DNA of 6,946 bases, taken from NCBI GenBank assembly GCA_964403175.1, contig CAYOFH010000166.1, positions 1-6,946 of the forward strand. The letters run 5' to 3'. The position numbers were made by a program, and so were the translations under genes. Origin of the DNA: Marinilabilia sp964403175. GTDB taxonomy: Bacteria; Bacteroidota; Bacteroidia; Bacteroidales; Marinilabiliaceae. Position 1 is the stretch's first letter; each line of letters begins with the position of its first letter. This document shows positions 1 through 5,318 of the stretch, piece after piece. Below the pieces are notes generated by a model. It was not told the DNA's origin. It searched no databases and was given only the letters and a program-made list of their open reading frames with translations.

Positions 1-35
1 ATCATGAATTTTTTTTTAATATTGTTGCACATGAC

Positions 36-168
36 AATAGTCCGTTAGATTTTTGGATTTAAGAATTGAGATGAATCGTATGACATTGAAGGTTTCTACT
101 TTAATATAAAGCACCTTTTAAATATAAATAATTGATTCAAAGATTCTTATAAAAGTTTACGGAGTATT
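36..168 (-). mobile_element. MITE-like repeat, copy C (inverted, degenerate)
   Basis: Read on the minus strand, this stretch aligns to the intergenic element at 3832-3966. The 120-bp portion 36-155 pairs without any gap to 3847-3966, with about 84 of 120 identical by hand count; the remaining end needs a one-base gap. Well-kept blocks include the TCTAACG...CTATT right end, a CAATGTcATAcGATT core and the TTTATAA left palindrome. Its ends are still recognisable inverted repeats (AATAGTCCG at 36-44 against AATACTCCG read backwards from 168). No open reading frame of note lies inside. It is the most decayed of the three copies, so probably the oldest insertion. A target-site duplication is not convincing here (only ATGA at 31-34 and 172-175). 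Confidence 0.7.
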
Positions 169-191
169 AATATGATTTACTGAAGAAACGA

Positions 192-247
192 GCATAATAT
201 TTTTTGAGCAAAATATCACAAAAGAATATGATTGAAAAATATTATGC
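192..247. repeat. 13-bp perfect inverted repeat with 30-bp spacer
   Basis: GCATAATATTTTT at 192-204 is exactly complementary to AAAAATATTATGC at 235-247. The spacer 205-234 is AT-rich and can add at most a few weak pairs. As RNA it would form a long-loop hairpin. It could be a degenerate terminator for something left of the window, or a remnant of another small inverted-repeat element. It does not match the ends of the repeat family at 36-168, 3832-3966 and 5124-5258. No gene is seen between 1 and 321. Confidence 0.5.
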
Positions 248-321
248 GAGAGCGAAGCGGTTCCATTCGTTCACAAATTTTTAATTAGTTTTTTATCAGG
301 TAATTACAAGATTTTAAACGA

Positions 322-444
322 ATGAAAGATGAAATGATTCAGTTTCCGCGACAGGTCGTTCTAAATGCTGCAGCAGGAGGGTTTTTGAAAAAGCATTCAG
401 CCTCTGTTTATGAACTGAAATATGAGGTGATGAAACGGCATTAA
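322..444 (+). CDS. possible small ORF, 40 aa, unrecognised
   Basis: An ATG at 322 opens a 40-codon frame ending in TAA at 442-444; the same frame has a stop at 301, so the start is not extendable. The predicted peptide begins MKDEMIQFPRQVV, has a small alanine/glycine stretch (AAAGG) and a basic end (VMKRH). Base composition here is less AT-rich than in the 320 bases to the left and looks mildly coding, but no ribosome-binding site or promoter box precedes it and I do not recognise a family. It may be a remnant of a longer gene or a chance frame. It ends 25 bp before the promoter box of the next gene. Confidence 0.2.
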   Translation: MKDEMIQFPRQVVLNAAAGGFLKKHSASVYELKYEVMKRH

Positions 445-468
445 TAGTAAATTATCTGATGATTTTTC

Positions 469-476
469 TATTTTTG
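469..476 (+). promoter_or_regulatory. Bacteroidota-type -7 box upstream of the NdpA-like gene
   Basis: TATTTTTG matches the TAnnTTTG -7 consensus of the Bacteroidota primary sigma factor exactly. The start codon lies 25 bp downstream, predicting a short leader of about 20 nt. No clear TTTG -33 element is found 19-21 bp upstream, so the match is one-sided. Confidence 0.45.
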
Positions 477-501
477 TGACAACAAAATACATTATCGTCC
501 T

Positions 502-1554
502 ATGATAGATTACTCACAGGTTACTATAGAAAATGTTGTTGTTCATCAGATTGGCAACCGAACAGAAGGGGAGCCGGTAAGATTTTCCAAAAGTCCGTTG
601 CGCCTCTTTGATGAAGAAGTGGTGGGAGATGTTTTATTGTCTTACTTTTTTAAGCCCTTCAAAACGGAAGCATATTTTAATTTTACCGATGAGAATGAGG
701 CTCCTGAAAATAATCCTGTTTTTAAATGGGTATCCTCGGTCTTCGACAGTCCGGATAAACTATACGACACATCCATTGAGGTAGCTGAATTTTTGCATGA
801 AAATTCCAATCATCCCAAGATCAGAGGTGGAGAGTTTTACATGGCTTATTTCAGCAATTGTGTGGTAGATGGGGAGGTGACCGATGGCATAGGCATCTTC
901 AAAAGTGAGAATAAAGAAACTTTCCTAAAGGTTTACCTGAAAGACCAGACTTTTGAGCTTGGTGCTCAGGAAGGGATTAATATCAGGAAACTGGACAAAG
1001 GGTGTATCGTATTCAACACTGAGCGGGAGGCCGGTTTTAAAGTTTGTATGGTCGATAACATCAACAAAGGCAATGAAGCCCATTTCTGGAAAGACGACTT
1101 TCTGGGACTTATGCCCCGGGAAGATAATTATTATTTTACCCGTAATTACCTGAATCTCTGCAAAGATTTTGTGACCGATGTGTTCAATGATGATCACGAT
1201 GTACCGAAACCTGACCAGATTGATATGCTCAACCGTTCAATCGACTTTTTTGATAAGAACAATAACTTTAAAAAAGAGGATTTTGAGCAGCAGGTAATTC
1301 GTCAACCTGAAATTATTGAGGCTTTTAACGATTATCAGGGAGAATTTGAAACCGAGAAAGCACTTCCGCTCAATGATAACTTCGACATCTCAAAAAGTGC
1401 CGTGAAAACCGAGAAAAAACATTTTAAATCGATCCTTAAACTGGATAAAAACTTTCATGTCTATGTACACGGACGGCGCGAACATATAGAACGCGGCTTT
1501 GACCGGGACCGGGGAATGAATTATTATAAGCTATATTTTGATGTGGAGCATTGA
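502..1554 (+). CDS. nucleoid-associated protein, NdpA/YejK family
   Basis: A 350-residue protein of the 37-kDa nucleoid-associated family (NdpA, YejK in E. coli). Seen in the sequence: the family-style N-terminus (IENVVVHQIGN, residues 9-19, followed by LRLFDEEV) and the characteristic C-terminal block LKLDKNFHVYVHGRREHIERG then FDRDRGMNYYKLYF, which ends almost at the stop. Length is usual for the family and the frame is intact. There is no signal peptide or membrane segment, so it should be cytoplasmic. Known of the family: E. coli YejK is found in the nucleoid fraction and interacts with topoisomerase IV; its role in Bacteroidota is not established. The ATG at 502 sits just after a TATTTTTG promoter box and is followed directly by family sequence. 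The gene is monocistronic here: its stop lies 4 bp from the stop of the convergent downstream gene. Confidence 0.9.
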   Translation: MIDYSQVTIENVVVHQIGNRTEGEPVRFSKSPLRLFDEEVVGDVLLSYFFKPFKTEAYFNFTDENEAPENNPVFKWVSSVFDSPDKLYDTSIEVAEFLHENSNHPKIRGGEFYMAYFSNCVVDGEVTDGIGIFKSENKETFLKVYLKDQTFELGAQEGINIRKLDKGCIVFNTEREAGFKVCMVDNINKGNEAHFWKDDFLGLMPREDNYYFTRNYLNLCKDFVTDVFNDDHDVPKPDQIDMLNRSIDFFDKNNNFKKEDFEQQVIRQPEIIEAFNDYQGEFETEKALPLNDNFDISKSAVKTEKKHFKSILKLDKNFHVYVHGRREHIERGFDRDRGMNYYKLYFDVEH

Positions 1555-1558
1555 TGAT

Positions 1559-2179
1559 TTATTTGCCAAGCTCGCGAAACAATTGATTTGCATTAAGCAC
1601 ACAGCAACTTCTGTTTTCCAGTCCGGACTGTTTAAATGCCAGCGCCACCCATGTATTGCAGGTTCTGAACAGGTGATATTTTCTTTTTGACAGAAAGAAA
1701 TAACGGCTTTTTCCATAGGCATCGCTGGCAATAGTCTGATCCGATTCATCACGCATCAGACTGTTGGCAAAAAAGCGGGTGAGCCGGTCAAATTGTTGTT
1801 GGGTTAGCTCTATTTCGAGGAATCTGGCCTCACTGGTATAAGAAGATGAAACAGAAATACTAAACGGATAAATCCGCATCACACTCTGAGTGGGCCAGAG
1901 AATAGCACGCGCAGCCAGTAATACCGGGTTTCCTGACGCCTGGTAGAATTTTTCATCTCCCCAGCTGACATCCACATATTTTTTCTCCTTAAATGAAGAA
2001 ACTTCAGGCCATATATCCGGGTTGATTTGCTTAACGGGAAGGATAATCCCTGTATGCCAGGCTTGTTGAACCACCGAAACAGTAATTGTATCGTGATCCG
2101 ACCTCTCTTCCTGTTGCGCTGACAATGGCAGGTATATTAATAAGAGGGTTGCCAGAATGTGTATTATCTTTGCATTCAT
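1559..2179 (-). CDS. secreted DUF2459 (TIGR02117) family protein
   Basis: A 206-residue protein when started at the ATG at 2179-2177. This start is preferred over an ATG 48 bp upstream because it opens directly into a signal peptide (MNAKIIHILATLLLIYLPLSA, likely cleavage after A21). Family motifs follow: QQAWHTGIILP (W41-H42-T43-G44), YVDVSWGDEKFY (W73-G74-D75), ARAILWP (residues 90-96) and RTCNTWVALAFKQSG with C174-N175-T176-W177. These identify DUF2459/TIGR02117, a family without a proven function. The conserved His precedes the conserved Cys, the order seen in circularly permuted papain-like/NlpC-P60 proteins, so a cysteine-hydrolase or amidase role in the periplasm is conceivable; that is inference. 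It is transcribed convergently with the NdpA-like gene and divergently from the rRNA methyltransferase gene. No truncation is visible. Confidence 0.85.
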   Translation of the reverse strand: MNAKIIHILATLLLIYLPLSAQQEERSDHDTITVSVVQQAWHTGIILPVKQINPDIWPEVSSFKEKKYVDVSWGDEKFYQASGNPVLLAARAILWPTQSVMRIYPFSISVSSSYTSEARFLEIELTQQQFDRLTRFFANSLMRDESDQTIASDAYGKSRYFFLSKRKYHLFRTCNTWVALAFKQSGLENRSCCVLNANQLFRELGK

Positions 2180-2223
2180 ATGAGCTTTGTTGTTTTGAAA
2201 AAAGACCCGACCGGTGCGGAAGT

Positions 2224-2257
2224 GCAAATATCCGTCTTTTGAAATTTCGATATTTGC
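2224..2257. promoter_or_regulatory. divergent promoter region with 9-bp inverted repeat
   Basis: GCAAATATC (2224-2232) and GATATTTGC (2249-2257) are exact inverted copies separated by 16 bp, within the 173-bp gap between two divergent genes. Each arm contains GATATTTG read outwards, one mismatch from the TAnnTTTG -7 box: the left arm points to the DUF2459 gene (46 bp to its start), the right arm to the rRNA methyltransferase gene (96 bp to its start). It may be a pair of back-to-back -7 boxes, or an operator. Another near-match for the rightward gene is CATTTTTG at 2292-2299. No -33 elements were recognised. Confidence 0.35.
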
Positions 2258-2352
2258 TCAACAAAATCCAAATAATTAGTGATTTTATTCCCATTTTTGC
2301 CAATTATCGCACGATCATTTTACTCGATATCAAATAAAAAATCAGTAAAACA

Positions 2353-3720
2353 ATGAGTCAACCACTTCCTGCAGATTTTTTGTTGCGAATGAAACAACAG
2401 TTTGAAAAAGAGGAGTTCGAATCTTTTACTGAAAGTTTCAATAATGCCTCATTGCCTTCGGTCAGAGTGAATCCGGTTAAAAATAATGAAGACTTTTCAC
2501 ATAACATTCGGGTGCCATGGTGCCCTTATGGTTATTATCTTGATCAAAAGCCTGTTTTCACTCTGGATCCGTCCTTTCATTCAGGAGCTTACTATCCTCA
2601 GGAAGCTAGTAGCATGGTGCTCTGGCATCTTCTGGAAAAAATAGAAGATGAAGAAAAAGAAAAGAACTTTACAATACTTGATTTGTGCGGAGCTCCCGGT
2701 GGAAAATCAACCTTAATTGCTTCATTTCTTGATGGTAGCGGACTTTTGGTGACCAATGAGGTCATTCAAACCAGGGCCCGGATTCTGCGTGAGAACATTA
2801 TAAAATGGGGCGCTCCCAATACAGTAGTCAGTCAGTCGGATCCTTCGGTATTTGCCAAATTGCCGGGACTCTTTGATGTTATGGTGGTAGATGCCCCCTG
2901 TTCCGGAGAGGGGATGTTTCGTAAAGGTGAAGTGGCCCGGCGTGAGTGGTCTATGGAAAATGCCCGCCATTGTGCAATTCGGCAACGACGGATTTTATCC
3001 GATTCGTGGGATGCTTTGCGCGAGAATGGATGGTTGATTTATTCCACCTGTACTTTTAATCCCGAAGAAAATGAAGAAAATATTAAATGGTTAATAGAGG
3101 AAAAGAGGGCAGTGGTGAAGACGATAAAAGTTCCTGATGGTTGGGGTATTACTCCGGTAGAGTTTGGTGATGGTAACGGACTGGCTTTTTACCCTCACAA
3201 AGTGCAGGGCGAAGGATTTTTTGTGGCTTTATTGCAAAAAAAGGAAAGCCCCCGTTCTTTTGAAACCAATAAATCCAAACGAAAACCGGCGAAAGTTCCT
3301 GATGAATTGCAGCGGTTTATCAGGAATCCCGGACATTATGCCTTTTTCGAGCGCAACGGGTTCTGGTCCGCTTTCCCGGAAAAATATATGAATGTATTGA
3401 ACTCTTTGCAGAAACAGCTTTACCTTTTACATGCCGGAATTCCACTGGGTTCTGCAGGACGGAAAGGTTTTGTTCCTGACCATGGCCTGGCCATGAGCTG
3501 GGAATGCAGCGATCATTTTGCGGAGCTGAACATGTCCAAACCAGAAGCATTGCGCTACTTAAAAGGGGAATCTCCGGCATTTCAAAGCAGTTCGGAGCGT
3601 GGCTTTTTTCTGGTAACCTGTAACCGAAATCGTCTTGGTTTCGTTAAAAATGTGGGCAATCGTTTTAATAACCTTTATCCCAAAGAGTGGCGTATCAGGA
3701 TGAGCATTGATGCCTTATAG
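2353..3720 (+). CDS. rsmF: RsmF-type rRNA (cytosine-C5) methyltransferase
   Basis: A 455-residue NOL1/NOP2/Sun-family enzyme that transfers a methyl group from SAM to C5 of cytosine in rRNA. The catalytic core lies in about residues 1-295: SAM-binding motif LDLCGAPGGKST (109-120), motif IV DAPCSGEG (180-187) with C183, the cysteine expected to release the product, and motif VI YSTCTFNPEENE (230-241) with C233, the expected nucleophile. Both catalytic cysteines are present. The C-terminal third (about 315-455) matches the extra RsmF domains, ending in the PUA-like RNA-binding signature LGFVKNVGNRFNNLYPKEWR (428-447). That tail separates it from the shorter RsmB. E. coli RsmF modifies C1407 of 16S rRNA, while the Thermus enzyme modifies several sites, so the exact target here is inferred only. 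ATG 2353 gives a family-like start (LPADFLLRM). A T-run follows the stop but without a clear stem. Confidence 0.9.
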   Translation: MSQPLPADFLLRMKQQFEKEEFESFTESFNNASLPSVRVNPVKNNEDFSHNIRVPWCPYGYYLDQKPVFTLDPSFHSGAYYPQEASSMVLWHLLEKIEDEEKEKNFTILDLCGAPGGKSTLIASFLDGSGLLVTNEVIQTRARILRENIIKWGAPNTVVSQSDPSVFAKLPGLFDVMVVDAPCSGEGMFRKGEVARREWSMENARHCAIRQRRILSDSWDALRENGWLIYSTCTFNPEENEENIKWLIEEKRAVVKTIKVPDGWGITPVEFGDGNGLAFYPHKVQGEGFFVALLQKKESPRSFETNKSKRKPAKVPDELQRFIRNPGHYAFFERNGFWSAFPEKYMNVLNSLQKQLYLLHAGIPLGSAGRKGFVPDHGLAMSWECSDHFAELNMSKPEALRYLKGESPAFQSSSERGFFLVTCNRNRLGFVKNVGNRFNNLYPKEWRIRMSIDAL

Positions 3721-3831
3721 CGTCTTGCTTTTTTAACGATTGTTTTTGAAATTGTTTCTGCTTAATGAACCGGGACAGCTTTAATACTTTTGTTTGCAGA
3801 TCGCCATGGTTTTTTTCAACAGTATCAGTAA

Positions 3832-3966
3832 CAATATTTCGTTAAACTTTTATAAAAGCCTGAAGTTCAATTGTTTGTAAGCGAGTGGTTTTTTGTATTA
3901 TAGTACAGATTATCAATGTTATATGATTTAGCTTAAATCTTATATCTAAAAGTCTAACGATCTATT
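3832..3966 (+). mobile_element. MITE-like repeat, copy A
   Basis: This stretch aligns without gaps to 5124-5258, with 120 of 135 positions identical by hand count. Of the 15 differences, 10 fall in the 38-bp segment 3871-3908, while both ends are nearly identical. Terminal inverted repeats: AATATTTCGTTAAACTTTTA (3833-3852) against the reverse complement of 3947-3966, 17 of 20 matching. A 12-bp palindrome CTTTTATAAAAG sits at 3847-3858. It encodes no protein. A weak flanking direct repeat, AGTAA (3827-3831 and 3968-3972), may be an eroded target duplication, but the right copy lies inside the tandem duplication, so it may be chance. It lies 111 bp after the methyltransferase stop. Confidence 0.75.
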
Positions 3967-4017
3967 GAGTAATATTATTTATCTTAAATCTTATATCTAA
4001 AAATCTAATAATCTACT
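3916..4017 (+). repeat. 51-bp tandem duplication of the right end of copy A
   Basis: 3916-3966 and 3967-4017 align directly head to tail with 42 of 51 positions identical by hand count, including an exact 20-bp block starting CTTAAATCTTATATC (3932 and 3983). The duplicated part covers the right inverted repeat of the element. Inside it the sequence itself is a loose 7-8 bp repetition in which each unit ends in TC (TTAAATC, TTATATC, TAAAAGTC, TAACGATC). Copies B and C lack this extra unit. Confidence 0.7.
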
Positions 4018-4059
4018 TTTGCAATAATTGCCTGAAAAACACTTTGTTGATGGATGACA

Positions 4060-4084
4060 GCTTATCCCGGTTATTCGGGAAAGC
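4060..4084. terminator. stem-loop, possible terminator or processing hairpin
   Basis: GCTTATCCCG (4060-4069) pairs with CGGGAAAGC (4076-4084), giving a nine-pair stem with one bulged A and a six-base loop. No T-run follows on the plus strand (AATTTAATATGG), so it is not a textbook intrinsic terminator. It lies about 340 bp beyond the methyltransferase stop and 80 bp before the promoter of the next gene. Confidence 0.35.
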
Positions 4085-4139
4085 AATTTAATATGGACAA
4101 ATTTATTTGAATATCGGTATTGCATTAATACTGGTTTCG

Positions 4140-4171
4140 TTTCTATGATTACTCCGGAATGATTATTTTTG
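4140..4171 (+). promoter_or_regulatory. Bacteroidota-type promoter of the lipoprotein gene
   Basis: TATTTTTG at 4164-4171 matches the TAnnTTTG -7 consensus exactly. TTTC at 4140-4143, one mismatch from the TTTG -33 element, sits 20 bp upstream, within the usual 19-21 bp. Transcription would begin near 4177, after the upstream in-frame ATG at 4159, which supports the start codon at 4219 and a leader of about 40 nt. Confidence 0.5.
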
Positions 4172-4218
4172 CCGGGTTTGTGAAATTGGGTTTTTGTATT
4201 ACAATTGAAATTTTGAAC

Positions 4219-5106
4219 ATGAAAAAATCTTTGTTTTTTATATTGGCATTAATGCTGATTTTTGTTTCGTGCGAGAAAGACACAGAAGCAACCAAAAGCG
4301 GAAAATCGTTTGCTGATTGCGTGGTTAGCTTTGAGCAGAATGAAGATCTGGAAATTGTAACTTTTAATCTGGAACATTTTCCCAAAGCCAACAATACCAT
4401 TATGCACACTGCCGAATTATTGGAGCATATGAATGCTGATGTGGTGGCAGTTCAGGAGATTTCAAATGAAGGAGCATTGATAGAACTGGCCCGGCAGATG
4501 GATGGTTGGGAAGCTGTTTTTACGACTGCTCCTACATCTTACGGGCAATCTTTGGGCTATCTGGTAAAAGCCACTGAAGTGGAGTTGCTGGAGGATTTTA
4601 CTCAGGTTTGGTTTGAAGAAGACGCTTACCATTTTCCCCGTACCCCTTTTGTTATCAAAGTAAAACATCGTGAATCAGGGATGGAGACGTTGCTGGTAAA
4701 TCTTCATCTTAAAGCTTTGGGAGACAATGAATCCGTTGGCCGGAGAAGGCAGGCCTCAATAAAGCTTCAGGAGTATCTTGATGCCAGTCATCCCGATGAC
4801 TTTGTAATTGTTTTGGGCGATTTTAATGATGAGTTGAACGAAGAAAAAGCCATTGATGATGTTTTTTCAAACTTTTCCGATTCCACCGAAACATACCGTT
4901 TTGTTGATGAAACCATTGCCGATGGAAGTGAGCAGTATTGGTCATATCCCTCCTGGCCCAGTCACATCGATCATATCTTAATAACGGATGAGTGGTTCAA
5001 TTATTTTGAATCGGCCATGACTGTTCTTCCCGATCAGTGTTTCGGAGATTATGAAGAGTTTATTTCTGATCACCGGCCTGTGGTGGCGGTTTTTGATGTG
5101 GATTAA
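4219..5106 (+). CDS. endonuclease/exonuclease/phosphatase-family lipoprotein
   Basis: A 295-residue lipoprotein. Residues 1-17 form a signal peptide (MKKSLFFILALMLIFVS) ending at lipidation Cys18; the following EKDTE is acidic and resembles the export signals of surface-exposed Bacteroidota lipoproteins, though not exactly. The rest carries the metal-dependent EEP (DNase I-like) fold motifs in order: TFNLEHF with N50, VVAVQE with E80, LVNLHLKA with H163, LGDFND with D201 and N203, SHIDHI with D251 and H252, and ISDHRPV with D284 and H285. All the expected catalytic and metal-binding positions are present, so it should hydrolyse phosphodiesters or phosphomonoesters; substrate unknown. The start at 4219 is chosen over 4159 because the signal peptide begins there and the promoter lies between the two. 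The gene stands alone between two direct copies of the MITE-like repeat; its stop is 18 bp before the second. Confidence 0.88.
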   Translation: MKKSLFFILALMLIFVSCEKDTEATKSGKSFADCVVSFEQNEDLEIVTFNLEHFPKANNTIMHTAELLEHMNADVVAVQEISNEGALIELARQMDGWEAVFTTAPTSYGQSLGYLVKATEVELLEDFTQVWFEEDAYHFPRTPFVIKVKHRESGMETLLVNLHLKALGDNESVGRRRQASIKLQEYLDASHPDDFVIVLGDFNDELNEEKAIDDVFSNFSDSTETYRFVDETIADGSEQYWSYPSWPSHIDHILITDEWFNYFESAMTVLPDQCFGDYEEFISDHRPVVAVFDVD

Positions 5107-5116
5107 AAAATATTGG

Positions 5117-5265
5117 ATAATGGCAATACTTCGTTAAACTTTTATAAAAGCCTAAAGTTCAATCCTTTGAAAACAAATGAGTTTTTGTCTTATAGTGCAG
5201 ATTATCAATGTTATATGATTTTGCTTAAATCTTATATGTAAAAGTTTAACGATCTATTATAATGG
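5117..5265 (+). mobile_element. MITE-like repeat, copy B, with target-site duplication
   Basis: The best-preserved copy. Terminal inverted repeats are AATACTTCGTTAAACTTTTA (5125-5144) and the reverse complement of 5239-5258, matching at 18 of 20 positions including 14 consecutive (TCGTTAAACTTTTA). The element is 134 bp between TIR ends and is flanked by a 7-bp direct repeat, ATAATGG (5117-5123 and 5259-5265); with the next base each side it is 7 of 8 (ATAATGGC/ATAATGGT). Inverted termini plus a short flanking duplication, without coding capacity, is the signature of a non-autonomous DNA transposon moved by a transposase encoded elsewhere. The same orientation and ungapped alignment relate it to 3832-3966. 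Its right end lies 18 bp from the -7 box of the trkH gene. Confidence 0.8.
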
Positions 5266-5275
5266 TATAAAGCAC

Positions 5276-5283
5276 TATATTTG
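5276..5283 (+). promoter_or_regulatory. Bacteroidota-type -7 box of trkH
   Basis: TATATTTG matches the TAnnTTTG -7 consensus exactly, 35 bp before the trkH start. The place where a -33 element should lie (roughly 5251-5257) is inside the right inverted repeat of MITE-like copy B and shows no TTTG, so promoter strength may have been changed by the insertion. The leader contains GGCAAAATCA twice (5288-5297 and 5302-5311), 14 bp apart. Confidence 0.5.
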
Positions 5284-5318
5284 CCACGGCAAAATCATAA
5301 GGGCAAAATCAAACAGGC

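Larger units (their letters stand above)
3721..4218. other. 498-bp intergenic region between rRNA methyltransferase and lipoprotein genes
   Basis: No credible gene was found on either strand. The region holds the MITE-like copy A, a 51-bp tandem duplication of its right end, a stem-loop at 4060-4084 and the promoter of the downstream lipoprotein gene. A lone TACTTTTG box at 3785-3792 also matches the -7 consensus, but only a 24-codon frame follows it and runs into the repeat, so nothing is annotated there. Confidence 0.6.

Noticed and set aside
229..285. Short overlapping frames (about 14-18 codons) around 229-285
   Set aside because: Too short, no ribosome-binding site, and overlapping the inverted repeat at 192-247.
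925..1197. 90-codon minus-strand open frame inside the NdpA-like gene
   Set aside because: Antisense shadow of a clear family protein; no domain or start signal.
2180..2227. Longer start for the DUF2459 protein (ATG at 2227)
   Set aside because: The 16 added residues are polar and basic and precede an otherwise canonical signal peptide; a -7-like box overlaps this start.
3721..3735. T-run after the methyltransferase stop as an intrinsic terminator
   Set aside because: No stable stem precedes the T-run.
3785..3880. TACTTTTG box followed by an ATG at 3806 and a 24-codon frame
   Set aside because: The frame runs into the mobile repeat and stops there; one six-base-informative box in AT-rich DNA is weak evidence.
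4159..4218. Upstream in-frame ATG that would lengthen the EEP-family lipoprotein by 20 residues
   Set aside because: It lies before the predicted transcription start (TATTTTTG at 4164-4171) and would bury the lipoprotein signal peptide that begins at 4219.
36..5258. CRISPR array or phage attachment sites as an explanation of the repeats
   Set aside because: The copies are 135 bp, far apart, in mixed orientation and without regular spacers; there are no integrase, phage or tRNA genes. Inverted ends with a flanking duplication fit a small transposable element better.
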